NCBI GenBank assembly: GCA_040218815.1
Contig: JAVJQS010000003.1
Coordinates: forward strand, 124,001 to 188,000
Length of the DNA stretch: 64,000 nt
Direction: 5' to 3'
Source: JAVJQS01 sp040218815
GTDB lineage: Bacteria > Bacteroidota > Bacteroidia > Flavobacteriales_E > Vicingaceae
Under the pieces are notes generated by a model. The model worked only from the letters and a program-made list of their open reading frames with translations. It was not told the DNA's origin and searched no databases. Below, piece by piece: positions 41,610 to 51,027 of this stretch (its first letter is position 1; every line of letters begins with the position of its first letter). The translations under genes were made by a program, and so were the position numbers.

Positions 41610-42680
41610 TTAGCTCCCCTTTCTCAGCAAATGATCCACTAAGACCAATGCTGTCATAGCTGAAACAATAGGTACTGCACGTGGCACCACACAAGGGTCA
41701 TGCCTTCCTTTGCCTTTAACATTGGCTTCATTGCCTGATTTATCCAGACTTTTTTGATCGCGCATTATGGTAGCTACGGGTTTAAAGGCGGTTCGAAAAT
41801 AGATGTCTTCCCCATTAGAAATACCACCTTGAATTCCGCCTGAGAAATTGGTTTTGGTTTTTACTTTGTCGCCTTCTTTGTAAAACTCATCGTTGTGCTG
41901 TGAGCCTTTCATTTCAACTGCGCAAAAACCTGAACCATATTCAAATCCCTTTACAGCATTTATGCTCATCATGGCTTTTGCCAAATCAGCATGCAATTTA
42001 TCAAATACAGGTTCACCCAAACCAACAGGACAATTTATCACCCTGGTTTGAATAGCTCCGCCAATGGTATCCCCTTCTTTTTTGATTTTTTCAATCAAAG
42101 TAATCATTTCATCAGCTACTTTTTCATCAGGACAACGCACTTTGTTTTGAAAAATTAATGATAGGTCTATATCCTCAAACTCCTTTATTACGGCAACAGT
42201 GCCCACTTGTTGAACATAGGAATAAATTTCTACATCATGTTGCTTTAAGATTAATTGTGCAATGGCTCCGGCAACCACCCTGCATGCCGTTTCCCTAGCT
42301 GAAGACCTTCCTCCCCCTCTATAATCCCGTATTCCATATTTTTCTTGGTAGACATAATCAGCATGTGAAGGGCGAAACTGATCCTTTATGTGCGAGTAAT
42401 CTTTAGATTTTTGATCCTCATTTATAATTTGAAACCCTATTGGCATTCCGGTCGTCTCACCTTCAAAGATTCCAGATAAAAATTCTACTTTATCAGATTC
42501 TTTGCGTTGGGTAGTGATGTTTGATTGACCCGGTTTACGGTAATCAAGTTGCTGTTGCACAAAATCAAAATCAACTTTTAAACCAGCTGGACAGCCATCG
42601 ATAATTCCACCGATTGCAAGCCCATGTGATTCTCCAAAAGTCGTCAGCTGAAAAATTTTCCCTAGTGTGTTCCCTGCCAT
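41610..42680 (-). CDS. aroC: chorismate synthase
   Basis: A 356-residue AroC that makes chorismate from EPSP using reduced FMN. Signatures are FGESHGLAIGGIIDG near the N-terminus, the R-x-S-x-R-E-T-A motif in GRSSARETACRV, and MRDQKSLDKSG near the C-terminus. The start is the ATG at 42680 (MAGNTLGKIF), which matches the usual family N-terminus; an ATG at 42710 lies upstream of a -7 element and is rejected. A -7 box ends 5 nt before the start, predicting a leaderless mRNA. It is divergent from the hut operon. Confidence 0.93.
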   Translation of the reverse strand: MAGNTLGKIFQLTTFGESHGLAIGGIIDGCPAGLKVDFDFVQQQLDYRKPGQSNITTQRKESDKVEFLSGIFEGETTGMPIGFQIINEDQKSKDYSHIKDQFRPSHADYVYQEKYGIRDYRGGGRSSARETACRVVAGAIAQLILKQHDVEIYSYVQQVGTVAVIKEFEDIDLSLIFQNKVRCPDEKVADEMITLIEKIKKEGDTIGGAIQTRVINCPVGLGEPVFDKLHADLAKAMMSINAVKGFEYGSGFCAVEMKGSQHNDEFYKEGDKVKTKTNFSGGIQGGISNGEDIYFRTAFKPVATIMRDQKSLDKSGNEANVKGKGRHDPCVVPRAVPIVSAMTALVLVDHLLRKGS

Positions 42681-42685
42681 GCAAA

Positions 42686-42693
42686 CAAAAATA
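42686..42693 (-). promoter_or_regulatory. -7 promoter element for aroC, leaderless spacing
   Basis: Minus-strand TATTTTTG matches TAnnTTTG and ends 5 nt before the aroC ATG. A TTG lies 14 nt upstream on that strand. Confidence 0.55.
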
Positions 42694-42761
42694 GCTTTTT
42701 TGATTGGCAAGTATTGAAGAATTTAAAACTTTAAGCAAACAAAACTCAATGGTTGATTTTG

Positions 42762-42769
42762 TAAGTTTG
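42762..42769 (+). promoter_or_regulatory. -7 promoter element for the hut operon
   Basis: TAAGTTTG matches TAnnTTTG, 20 nt before the hutI ATG. No operator repeat is visible around it. Confidence 0.5.
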
Positions 42770-42789
42770 ATTTTTAAAATCCTTCTCTT

Positions 42790-44019
42790 ATGCTAATAAC
42801 CAACATTAAGGCACTTCTACAAACAAGAGCTAAAAATACCCTTCTAAGAGGGAAAGAACTAGGTGTACTCCCTACAATCTCTAATGCCTGGTTAAAAATT
42901 AATGAGGATAAAATTGTAGACTATGGTGAAATGCATAATTGTCCAAAAAATGAAAGTGGAGAAATAATTGATGCTGGAGGAAAGTTTGTTATGCCTAGCT
43001 GGTGCGACTCGCACAGCCACCTTGTTTTTGCTGCCAGCAGAGAAGAAGAATTTGTGATGCGTTTGAAGGGAAAAACCTATCAAGAAATTGCCCAAGCAGG
43101 CGGAGGAATTTTAAATTCAGCAAAAAAACTACAAGGTACTTCGGCAGATGAATTGTATGATTCTGCTTGGAACCGTTTAGTTGAACTAATAAAAATGGGC
43201 ACAGGTGCCTTGGAAATTAAAAGCGGCTATGGCTTAACGCTAGAAGCAGAATTAAAAATGTTACGCGTAATTAAAAAATTAAAAGCCAATAGCCCTATTC
43301 CTATAAAAGCTACTTTTCTGGGTGCACATGCATTTCCAAATGAATTTAAAGAAAATCATCAAGGGTATATTGATTTACTAATCAATGAACTTTTGCCTGC
43401 AATCGCAGAAGAAGACTTAGCAAATTACATTGATGCCTTTTGTGAAAAAGTAGCCTTTTCGGTTGCTGAAACAGAACAAATAATTGAGGCAGGTAAAAAA
43501 TACGGCTTAAAAGCAAAAATCCATACCAATCAATTTAATTGCATGGGTGGTATTGAAGCAAGTGTAAAACACGATGCCCTTTCAGTAGATCATCTGGAGG
43601 TGGTAAATCAGGAAGAAATTGATTGCTTGGCAAATTCCAATACCATTGCCACTCTCCTACCTTCAGCCCCCTTCTTTTTGGGCGACGATTACCCTCCTGC
43701 TCGAAAATTGATTGATGCTGGTGTGGCAACAGCCCTTTCTACTGATTACAATCCAGGATCTTCACCCTCAGGAAATATGAATTTTGCAATAGCATTGGCC
43801 TGTATTAAAATGAAAATGACACCCGAAGAAGCCATCAATGCGGCCACTATGAATTCAGCTTTCGCTATGGAGTTGGAAAACGAAGTCGGAAGTATTTCAA
43901 AAGGGAAAAGAGCGAACCTCATCATTACAAAGAATATTCCCTCTATAGGATACATTCCTTATGCATTTGGCAATAATCATATTGAGCAAGTAATTATAAA
44001 TGGTAAAATCTACCCATAA
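42790..44019 (+). CDS. hutI: imidazolonepropionase
   Basis: A 409-residue amidohydrolase that opens imidazolone-5-propionate to N-formimino-glutamate in histidine breakdown. Visible metal and active-site motifs are CDSHSHLVFA (H-x-H), LGAHAFPNE, KIHTNQF and STDYNPGSSPS, in the order expected. The N-terminal short beta domain and C-terminal closing segment are present. Its stop overlaps the ATG of hutG by one base (TAATG). hutH and hutU are not in the window. Confidence 0.93.
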   Translation: MLITNIKALLQTRAKNTLLRGKELGVLPTISNAWLKINEDKIVDYGEMHNCPKNESGEIIDAGGKFVMPSWCDSHSHLVFAASREEEFVMRLKGKTYQEIAQAGGGILNSAKKLQGTSADELYDSAWNRLVELIKMGTGALEIKSGYGLTLEAELKMLRVIKKLKANSPIPIKATFLGAHAFPNEFKENHQGYIDLLINELLPAIAEEDLANYIDAFCEKVAFSVAETEQIIEAGKKYGLKAKIHTNQFNCMGGIEASVKHDALSVDHLEVVNQEEIDCLANSNTIATLLPSAPFFLGDDYPPARKLIDAGVATALSTDYNPGSSPSGNMNFAIALACIKMKMTPEEAINAATMNSAFAMELENEVGSISKGKRANLIITKNIPSIGYIPYAFGNNHIEQVIINGKIYP

Positions 44020-45017
44020 TGGAAATTAATTTATTAGAAAAAGTAGACCTTCAAAAACTTGTTTCTAAACGAGACGGAGAAACCAAGTTGGGTGAAAAAG
44101 TCTTGTGCGGTGGTGAGTACCTGCTTGACAATTTAAGCGATTGTCCTGCCCAATTTGTGGTTTTTGGAATCCCAGAAGATGCAGGTCCACGAGCCAACCT
44201 AGGTAAAGCTGGTGCAAACTCCGCCTGGAATGCCTTTTTGCCCAAGTTTGTAAATGTTCAACACAATCAATTTTTGGAAGGTGAATCTATATTGTTGGTT
44301 GGTGCTTTTGATTTTACACAGTTGGAAGGATATGGCTCAAGCAATTTATCGAAGCTAAGAAGTCTAGTCGCAAAGATAGATGATGTTATCAGTGAGTTCG
44401 TGGAACAGGTAGCACGTGCAGAAAAAATTCCTATTGCCATTGGAGGTGGACACAATAACGCATACGGAATGTTAAAAGGCACTTCCAACGCATTGGGGAA
44501 GGCCATCAATTGTATAAACTTAGATCCTCATGCCGATTATCGAGAATTAGAAGGCAGACATTCGGGCAATGGATTCTCTTATGCAAAAAAAAACGGCTTT
44601 TTAGCCGATTACTTTGTGAGTTGTTTGCACGAAAGTTATAACAGTCAGCAATTGCTAGATAAGATGAATGCAGATGGAGTAAATTACAATTTCTGGGATG
44701 CCGTCTTGCGCGATGAAATCACTTTTGATGACGCAATTATGGAAGGTTTTAATGCAGTTAAGGCTTCCACTTTCGGAGTGGAGTTAGATTGCGACAGCAT
44801 TCAAGACTTTCCAAGTTCGGCTCAATCACCCAATGGAATTTCAACTGATCAAGCTCGCAAATTTATCCTGCAGGTAGCAAGTTATAAAAATGCTGCTTAC
44901 TTGCATCTTCCAGAAGCCGCACCCGACTTGGTTATAGATTCTCGAGATCAAGTTGGAAAGTTATTGGCCTACTTAGTGAGTGATTTTGTAAAAGTTGCTA
45001 AAAAGAATCATGAATGA
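44019..45017 (+). CDS. hutG: formimidoylglutamase (arginase family)
   Basis: A 332-residue ureohydrolase that hydrolyses N-formimino-glutamate to glutamate and formamide. The Mn-binding motifs are AIGGGHNNAYG, NLDPHADYR (D-x-H-x-D) and ELDCDSIQD (D-x-D). It is distinct in sequence from arginase and agmatinase, and the context next to hutI and ftcD supports the formiminoglutamate substrate. Its stop overlaps the ftcD start by 4 nt (ATGA). Confidence 0.85.
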   Translation: MEINLLEKVDLQKLVSKRDGETKLGEKVLCGGEYLLDNLSDCPAQFVVFGIPEDAGPRANLGKAGANSAWNAFLPKFVNVQHNQFLEGESILLVGAFDFTQLEGYGSSNLSKLRSLVAKIDDVISEFVEQVARAEKIPIAIGGGHNNAYGMLKGTSNALGKAINCINLDPHADYRELEGRHSGNGFSYAKKNGFLADYFVSCLHESYNSQQLLDKMNADGVNYNFWDAVLRDEITFDDAIMEGFNAVKASTFGVELDCDSIQDFPSSAQSPNGISTDQARKFILQVASYKNAAYLHLPEAAPDLVIDSRDQVGKLLAYLVSDFVKVAKKNHE

Positions 45018-46024
45018 ACCGAATCATTGAATGTGTCCCTAACTTTAGTGAAGGAAGGAATCAAAAAACCATTGCTGCAATTGCCGCTGCCATTAAAAGC
45101 GTACACGGCGTAAAGTTGCTACATCAAGATTCTGGCAAAGCAGCCAACCGCACGGTTTATACCTTTGCTGGTGAGTTAGAAGCTGTATTTGAAGCTGCCT
45201 TCATGGCCATAAAAGTAGCTTCAGAATTAATTGACATGCGGGTTCATAAAGGGGAGCACCCAAGAATTGGAGCCTGTGATGTTTGTCCTTTTGTGCCCAT
45301 CTCGGGCATTGAAGTTGAGCAGTTAACTACTTATGTAGAGGAGTTTGCCAATTCAATTCACCAAGAATTTAATATTCCCATCTTCTACTATGAGTATTCA
45401 GCAAAAACTGAAAAAAGAAAAAACTTAGGGAACCATCGCATCGGAAATTATGAAGGCTTGGAACAACGTATGAAGTCTGGTAAATGGTTAGCTGATTTAG
45501 GTAAAACATTTAATGCTAAAAACGGAGGCTGTGTTATTGGAGCTCGACATTTTTTAGTAGCCTACAACATCAACTTAAAAACTAAAGACGCCAATATAGC
45601 TCAAGAGATAGCTTATGACCTTCGAACATTAGGTCGACCTGTAAAAAAAGAAGGAGAAAAAACGATTTATATTCCAGGAAAATTAAAGGCTGTAAAAGCT
45701 ATTGGATGGTACATAGAAGATTTTAGAATTGCGCAAGTCTCCATAAACCTCATTGATTTTAATACCACTAGCCTTGGCCAAGTATATGATAGCACTAAAG
45801 AAATTGCTGCGAATTATTCCGTTGAATTAAGTGGATCTGAGTTGATCGGACTAATCCCTCTCAAAGCAATTTTAGCCGCTGGAAGACACTATCACCACAA
45901 ACCTGCAAATGCAACTGATGAAGAATTGATTGAGTCTGCTATAAAAGGCTTAGGTTTGAATGACTTAAAATCTTTTAACCCACAACAACGAATATTAGAG
46001 TACGTTTTAGCTGGTAATAATTGA
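45014..46024 (+). CDS. ftcD: glutamate formimidoyltransferase
   Basis: A 336-residue enzyme that transfers the formimino group of N-formimino-glutamate to tetrahydrofolate. The N-terminus ECVPNFSEGRN and the HRIGNYEGLEQRM and GARHFLVAYN motifs are typical of the formiminotransferase domain. The fused cyclodeaminase domain of animal FTCD is absent, so the cyclodeaminase must be elsewhere. It uses the same substrate as the preceding hutG product. Overlaps on both sides show tight coupling. Confidence 0.9.
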   Translation: MNRIIECVPNFSEGRNQKTIAAIAAAIKSVHGVKLLHQDSGKAANRTVYTFAGELEAVFEAAFMAIKVASELIDMRVHKGEHPRIGACDVCPFVPISGIEVEQLTTYVEEFANSIHQEFNIPIFYYEYSAKTEKRKNLGNHRIGNYEGLEQRMKSGKWLADLGKTFNAKNGGCVIGARHFLVAYNINLKTKDANIAQEIAYDLRTLGRPVKKEGEKTIYIPGKLKAVKAIGWYIEDFRIAQVSINLIDFNTTSLGQVYDSTKEIAANYSVELSGSELIGLIPLKAILAAGRHYHHKPANATDEELIESAIKGLGLNDLKSFNPQQRILEYVLAGNN

Positions 46025-46026
46025 CC

Positions 46027-48273
46027 ATGAAGAAAAACCGAACTACTTTCAGAGATTATTTTAATCGGACGGTTTATTTCTTTCCCTTACAATTGCTATT
46101 TGTTCACCTCAAAAAAAATCAGCAACTACTGATTTTTTGGCTCATTTTATTTTTAGTCATTTTTAAGGAATTAGGTCTTAAATATGGCATTCCATATCTT
46201 TTTCTAGCCCCTGAATACCTAGGAAAACTTAGCTTCTCTAGTTACTTTATAGTTGGTTTTTCATTGGGAGGTTTTGTTTCAGCCTTTAATATCTCTAGCT
46301 ATATTATGAATGGTTTTCGTTTTCCATTTTTAGCTACTCTTTCTAAGCCTTTTTTAAAGTACTCCATTAATAATGCAACAATTCCGCTATTATTTATTAT
46401 TTGTTACTTGCTACAAACCCATGATTTTTTAAAAGCCAATGAAATATTTAATGATCAAGAAATTGCTTACCGTTTATTGGGATTTTTAGGGGGCTATGTT
46501 ATCTTCACTTTACTTTCAATGGCCTACTTTTTAGCCACCAATAAAGATTTTGAAAAGCTATTTGGTAAAGAGTTAGCCAAGGTTTTAAGCTCTGATAGTA
46601 AGAAAAATGAGCCTGCAACTATTTTGCTTAATAAAAATGAACCCATTTGGTTTAAAAAAAATGACAATGAGAAGTCATGGAGAGTAGACACTTATTTAAG
46701 CAGTACATTCGGTTTTAGGAAAACACGGCCACATTACCACTATGATGAAAGCATGTTGTCCCAAGTATTTCGACAAAATCACATCAATGCCTCCTTTTTT
46801 GAAATTGGAGTTATTATTTCCATTATTATCTTAGGCTTGTTTCGTGAAAAGGAGGTCTTCATAATCCCTGCAGGAGCATCTATAGTATTGCTCTTCACCA
46901 TGTTACTCATGTTTACCTCAGCACTTCGCTCCTGGATACGTGGGTGGACTTTGATTGTTATCCTAGCTGTTATTTTACTCATCAATCAATTATCAAAGCT
47001 TGATAATTTCTATTACGATAGTTTAGCTTACGGCATGTCTTATGATTACAAAGTTCCCTACCCTGAAAAGCATGGGGATGTTCCACCTGAGAAAATTCAA
47101 GCCGACTACATGCAAACTATCCGAATGTTAGAAAGTTGGAAGAAGAAACAACACTCAGATCGACCTAAAGCAGTTTTTTTGGCTGCTAGCGGTGGTGGCG
47201 CAAGAGCAGCTCAGTGGTCCTTTTTGGCTTTACAGCACCTCGACAGTTTAACAAAAGGCCAATTGATGAATCAGGTGATTATGGGTACAGGCTCATCCGG
47301 TGGTATGATTGGCACTGCTTATTTTAGAGAGTTAAAATGGAAGCAGCAAAAAAGCAATTTCAATCCTTATTCAGATAGCTTACAAGGAGATATGTCAAAG
47401 GATATGCTCAATCCAATCATTTTCAACTTGGCAGTTAATGATGTATTAATTCGTACTCAAAAATTCGACTATGAAGGAACAATGCATTGGAAAGATCGAG
47501 CCTATGTTTTTGAAAAAACCTTAAACAGACACAGCAACGGGTTTTTCCAAGAAAGTTTAGGAGATTATGCAAAAGCAGAACAGAAAGCAGAAATACCAAG
47601 CCTAATATTTACTCCCTCAGTTGTAAACGATGGAAGACGAATGCTTGTCTCTACCATGCCCTTATCGTTTATCACTCAAAACCCCACCAATGTACTTTCA
47701 GAAAACATCGATTACATGAATTTCTTTAAGCACAATGACCCTTTAAACTTACGTTTTACTACCTTACTACGCATGAACTCTTCTTTCCCATACATCATGC
47801 CTACCATCAGCATGCCCACTGATCCTACTATTGATGTTTTTGATTCAGGATTACGGGATAATTATGGCATTAAAACTACTATACAATATATTTTTCACAT
47901 TAGAAATTGGTTAGCCAAAAACACCTCTGGTATTGTGATTTTACAAATTAGGGATGGACTAAAAATTGATGGTAAGGCTGAAGAAAACAAGAGCAGAAGT
48001 ATTGTAAATGAAATTCTAACTCCTTTTGGTAGCCTCTATGGCAATTGGTTTGAAGTACAAGATTACAATAATGATGAGCTCTTGGAATACACTTCTGAGT
48101 GGTATAAAGGGAAGGTGGATATTATCAATTACCAATTGAATAAGAGTGCTGACAACTACATTTCACTAAGTTGGCATTTAACATCCAAAGAAAAAGTACA
48201 GATTATTAATTCATTAACTTTAGAGGAAAATATTATCGCTCAAAAGCGATTAAAAACCTTGTTGAACGAATAG
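46027..48273 (+). CDS. multi-pass membrane protein with patatin-like phospholipase domain
   Basis: A 748-residue protein. Residues 1-180 and 255-330 hold about seven to eight hydrophobic segments; residues about 375-700 are a patatin-like domain with the oxyanion hole GGGARAA (from Gly389), nucleophile Ser424 in GTGSSGG and the dyad Asp606 in DSGLRDNYG. This indicates a serine lipid acyl hydrolase with its active domain attached to a membrane anchor. I start at ATG 46027 directly after the ftcD stop. A function in histidine breakdown is unlikely; it probably shares the transcript only. Confidence 0.78.
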   Translation: MKKNRTTFRDYFNRTVYFFPLQLLFVHLKKNQQLLIFWLILFLVIFKELGLKYGIPYLFLAPEYLGKLSFSSYFIVGFSLGGFVSAFNISSYIMNGFRFPFLATLSKPFLKYSINNATIPLLFIICYLLQTHDFLKANEIFNDQEIAYRLLGFLGGYVIFTLLSMAYFLATNKDFEKLFGKELAKVLSSDSKKNEPATILLNKNEPIWFKKNDNEKSWRVDTYLSSTFGFRKTRPHYHYDESMLSQVFRQNHINASFFEIGVIISIIILGLFREKEVFIIPAGASIVLLFTMLLMFTSALRSWIRGWTLIVILAVILLINQLSKLDNFYYDSLAYGMSYDYKVPYPEKHGDVPPEKIQADYMQTIRMLESWKKKQHSDRPKAVFLAASGGGARAAQWSFLALQHLDSLTKGQLMNQVIMGTGSSGGMIGTAYFRELKWKQQKSNFNPYSDSLQGDMSKDMLNPIIFNLAVNDVLIRTQKFDYEGTMHWKDRAYVFEKTLNRHSNGFFQESLGDYAKAEQKAEIPSLIFTPSVVNDGRRMLVSTMPLSFITQNPTNVLSENIDYMNFFKHNDPLNLRFTTLLRMNSSFPYIMPTISMPTDPTIDVFDSGLRDNYGIKTTIQYIFHIRNWLAKNTSGIVILQIRDGLKIDGKAEENKSRSIVNEILTPFGSLYGNWFEVQDYNNDELLEYTSEWYKGKVDIINYQLNKSADNYISLSWHLTSKEKVQIINSLTLEENIIAQKRLKTLLNE

Positions 48274-48275
48274 TT

Positions 48276-48488
48276 ATGAAGTATACCAACATCACCTTTT
48301 TCCTCTTTTTAGGTCTTTTTGCCTGTAATCAAGTAGAAGAAAAAAAGCCAGTAACAAAAGCTGAAGATCAAGAAGCTATTGAAGCATTAAATTTAAAACT
48401 CGATGCTACCGAAGCGCAATTGTATAATGTGCGAGTAGAATTAGCAAAGTGTAAAGGAGACAGTTTGCCAGAAGCCGAAACTCCTTAG
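48276..48488 (+). CDS. small lipoprotein with coiled-coil segment
   Basis: A 70-residue predicted lipoprotein: MKYTNITFFLFLGLFAC is the signal with lipobox GLFAC (Cys17), followed by a charged linker and a short helical stretch (EALNLKLDATEAQLYNVRVE) that could dimerise. I know no family for it. The start is 2 nt after the patatin stop, so the two are likely coupled. Codon use looks like that of the neighbours. Confidence 0.65.
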   Translation: MKYTNITFFLFLGLFACNQVEEKKPVTKAEDQEAIEALNLKLDATEAQLYNVRVELAKCKGDSLPEAETP

Positions 48489-48578
48489 GCAAGAAAAAAG
48501 CACTAAGGCTAAGAGGAGTGCACTAGAAACTAATACAATTTCTTGAACAATTTGCTGCCTCAGCCAGTTTCTAAAGCG

Positions 48579-48586
48579 TAATTTTG
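48579..48586 (+). promoter_or_regulatory. -7 promoter element for ribBA
   Basis: TAATTTTG matches TAnnTTTG and ends 15 nt before the ribBA ATG. A TTG stands 24 nt upstream, close to the expected -33 distance. No FMN riboswitch fold is evident in the short leader. Confidence 0.5.
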
Positions 48587-48601
48587 TAACAAAATAAATA
48601 C

Positions 48602-49810
48602 ATGGATTTAAATACCATAGAAGAGGCTATTGAAGCCATACGGCAAGGGGAAGTAATCATAGTTGTAGACGATGAGGACAGAGAAAACGAAGGAGATTTT
48701 GTAGTAGCCGCTGAAAAAGTAAATACCCAAGTGGTCAATTTTATGGCTACACATGGCAGGGGATTAATTTGTGCTCCTTTGGTAGAGGACCGTTGCGAGG
48801 AGTTAGGACTAAATTTGATGGTGGAGCAAAATACAGCAGCCTATGAAACACCTTTTACCGTTTCAATTGATTTAATTGGTCACGGCACAACTACAGGAAT
48901 CTCTGCTAGTGACCGAGCTAAAACTATACAAGCCTTAGTAGATCCTAACACCAAACCTGAAGAATTAGGAAAACCAGGACACATTTTCCCATTGCGCGCC
49001 AAAAAAGGCGGTGTTTTACGTCGAGCTGGCCATACTGAAGCTTCCATTGATTTTGCACGATTGGCAGGAATGCAACCAGCAGCAGCCATTGTTGAAATTA
49101 TGAACGAAGATGGCTCAATGGCTAGACTTCCGCAATTGAAAGAAATTGCAAAAAGATTTCAATTGAAGTTAGTGAGCATAAAGGATTTGATTGAATACCG
49201 CTTGAAGCACGAAACACTCATTGAAAAGCAAGTAGAAGTAAAATTGCCTACAGAATTTGGAGATTTTCAATTGATTCATTTTAAGCAAACCACTACCGGA
49301 GAGGAACACTTAGCACTTGTTAAAGGAGAATGGGAGACCAATGAGCCTGTTATGGTGCGCGTGCATTCATCTTGTATTACAGGTGATATTTTTGGTTCTT
49401 GCCGTTGCGATTGTGGTCCACAATTACAAGCCGCCATGAAAATGATTGAGGAGGAAGGCAAGGGTGTAATTGTATATATGAACCAAGAAGGTCGTGGCAT
49501 TGGATTACTTAATAAATTAAAAGCATACAAGCTGCAAGAAGAAGGCCTAGACACCGTGGAAGCAAACATTAAATTGGGCTTCAACATGGACGATAGAGAT
49601 TATGGTATTGGTGCACAAATCATTCGCTTTTTAAACATTAGCAAAATGAAGCTAATGACCAATAACCCCAAGAAAAGAACTGGCCTAATAGGTTATGGAT
49701 TGGAGATTGTTGAGAATATTCCAATTGAAATAAAATCAAATAAACACAACGAATTGTACCTTAAAACTAAAAAAGACAAAATGGGACATTCGTTAAAATT
49801 AGAGTCTTAA
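48602..49810 (+). CDS. ribBA: bifunctional 3,4-dihydroxy-2-butanone-4-phosphate synthase/GTP cyclohydrolase II
   Basis: A 402-residue fusion that supplies both precursors of riboflavin. Residues 1-200 are RibB with DDEDRENEGDFVVAAE and the THGRGLICAPL and RAGHTEASID motifs. Residues 205-402 are RibA with the zinc site SCITGDIFGSCRCDCG and the active-site QEGRGIGL. Both halves look complete. The length is normal for RibBA. Confidence 0.95.
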   Translation: MDLNTIEEAIEAIRQGEVIIVVDDEDRENEGDFVVAAEKVNTQVVNFMATHGRGLICAPLVEDRCEELGLNLMVEQNTAAYETPFTVSIDLIGHGTTTGISASDRAKTIQALVDPNTKPEELGKPGHIFPLRAKKGGVLRRAGHTEASIDFARLAGMQPAAAIVEIMNEDGSMARLPQLKEIAKRFQLKLVSIKDLIEYRLKHETLIEKQVEVKLPTEFGDFQLIHFKQTTTGEEHLALVKGEWETNEPVMVRVHSSCITGDIFGSCRCDCGPQLQAAMKMIEEEGKGVIVYMNQEGRGIGLLNKLKAYKLQEEGLDTVEANIKLGFNMDDRDYGIGAQIIRFLNISKMKLMTNNPKKRTGLIGYGLEIVENIPIEIKSNKHNELYLKTKKDKMGHSLKLES

Positions 49811-49852
49811 AAGTTAAATCACAACTTTCAAAATTTGTAATTTGCAGCCGCT

Positions 49853-50959
49853 TTGAAAAAAATAAAAATCTTCAGTCGGCTGCTTTTTTTGTTGAATATT
49901 CTTTCAGCCGTTTTACTCTTGTTAGGTTATGTAGCTGGAAAAGTAAGTCCTAATACTTTTTGGCCGCTGGCTTTTTTAGGTCTTGCTCTCCCTTACTTAT
50001 TAATCATCAACATTGGATTTTTAATTTTCTATATCCTTCGAGGAAGTGGTAAATTATTTCTACCGCTTCTCGTTATTATTCTTGGTTACCAGTCAATTCC
50101 TTCCTTAGTACAATTTCGATTTGAGTCAGCTGAGCCAGCTGAAAACAGTCTTAAAGTACTTTCCTTTAATGTTCGGGTATTTGATTTGTACATGTGGACT
50201 AAAGAGAAAGCTACACGTAACAAAATCATTGAATTTCTGGAAGAGGAAGACCCTGATGTGATCTGTTTGCAAGAGTTTTTTCATCAAGATAAGCTGAATA
50301 AGGCTTATCCCTTTAAAACATTAGAAACTTTGCTGGAAGTACTATCCGCTAAAAGTTACCACTTCCAAAAAACCAGCACCATGCGCGATAATGACCATTG
50401 GGGGATTATAACCTTTAGCAAGTATCCTATCATAAACGAAGGCGTTGTTCCATTTACAATAAAAGATGACAACGTTTGTATTTACACCGACATTAAGGTA
50501 AACCAAAAAATACTTCGTGTCTACAATGCTCATTTGGCTTCAATTAAATTGGACAAGCACGACTATAAAGCCATGCAAGAAATAAATAACAATGACTATT
50601 CTGAAAATTTTGACCAGGAGGTGATGTTACTTAACAAGTTGAAATATGGTTTTAAGCGTCGTGCATTGCAAGCCGATTCTATTAAGAAAAGTATAGTCAA
50701 TTCTCCTTATCCGGTAATTGTTTGTGGCGATTTTAACGACTCGCCACCTTCCTATGCTTATGAAACAATTAAAGGAAGTCTGAAAGATGCGTTTATAACT
50801 AGTGGAAGCGGTTTTGGTAGGACCTATATTGGTGAGTTCCCATCTTTTCGAATAGATTATATTTTCTATGACAAATCACTTTCTGCATCTAATTTTACTA
50901 CACACAACCAAAACCTATCTGATCACCGTCCTATAAGTGCAACTATTTCTTTAAAGTAA
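49853..50959 (+). CDS. endonuclease/exonuclease/phosphatase-family membrane protein
   Basis: A 368-residue protein with three N-terminal hydrophobic helices (about 8-90) and an extracytoplasmic EEP-fold domain (about 100-368). Catalytic motifs are SFNVRVFD (Asn), CLQEFF (Glu), VCGDFNDSP (Asp-x-Asn) and SDHRPI (Asp-His). Relatives hydrolyse phosphodiesters or phosphate esters of lipids, nucleotides or sugars; the substrate is not predictable. The start is a TTG 42 nt after ribBA; no suitable ATG lies near the hydrophobic N-terminus. Confidence 0.78.
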   Translation: MKKIKIFSRLLFLLNILSAVLLLLGYVAGKVSPNTFWPLAFLGLALPYLLIINIGFLIFYILRGSGKLFLPLLVIILGYQSIPSLVQFRFESAEPAENSLKVLSFNVRVFDLYMWTKEKATRNKIIEFLEEEDPDVICLQEFFHQDKLNKAYPFKTLETLLEVLSAKSYHFQKTSTMRDNDHWGIITFSKYPIINEGVVPFTIKDDNVCIYTDIKVNQKILRVYNAHLASIKLDKHDYKAMQEINNNDYSENFDQEVMLLNKLKYGFKRRALQADSIKKSIVNSPYPVIVCGDFNDSPPSYAYETIKGSLKDAFITSGSGFGRTYIGEFPSFRIDYIFYDKSLSASNFTTHNQNLSDHRPISATISLK

Positions 50960-51014
50960 TATCATGCTTTATTGCCGCTTATCACAAGTTGATTTTCATC
51001 CATTATTATTTCAA

Positions 51015-51022
51015 TTAATTTG
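51015..51022 (+). promoter_or_regulatory. -7-like element before the exporter operon
   Basis: TTAATTTG differs from TAnnTTTG at one position and ends 5 nt before the ATG at 51028. Spacing is like that of the predicted leaderless genes. Confidence 0.3.
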
Positions 51023-51027
51023 GCGCT

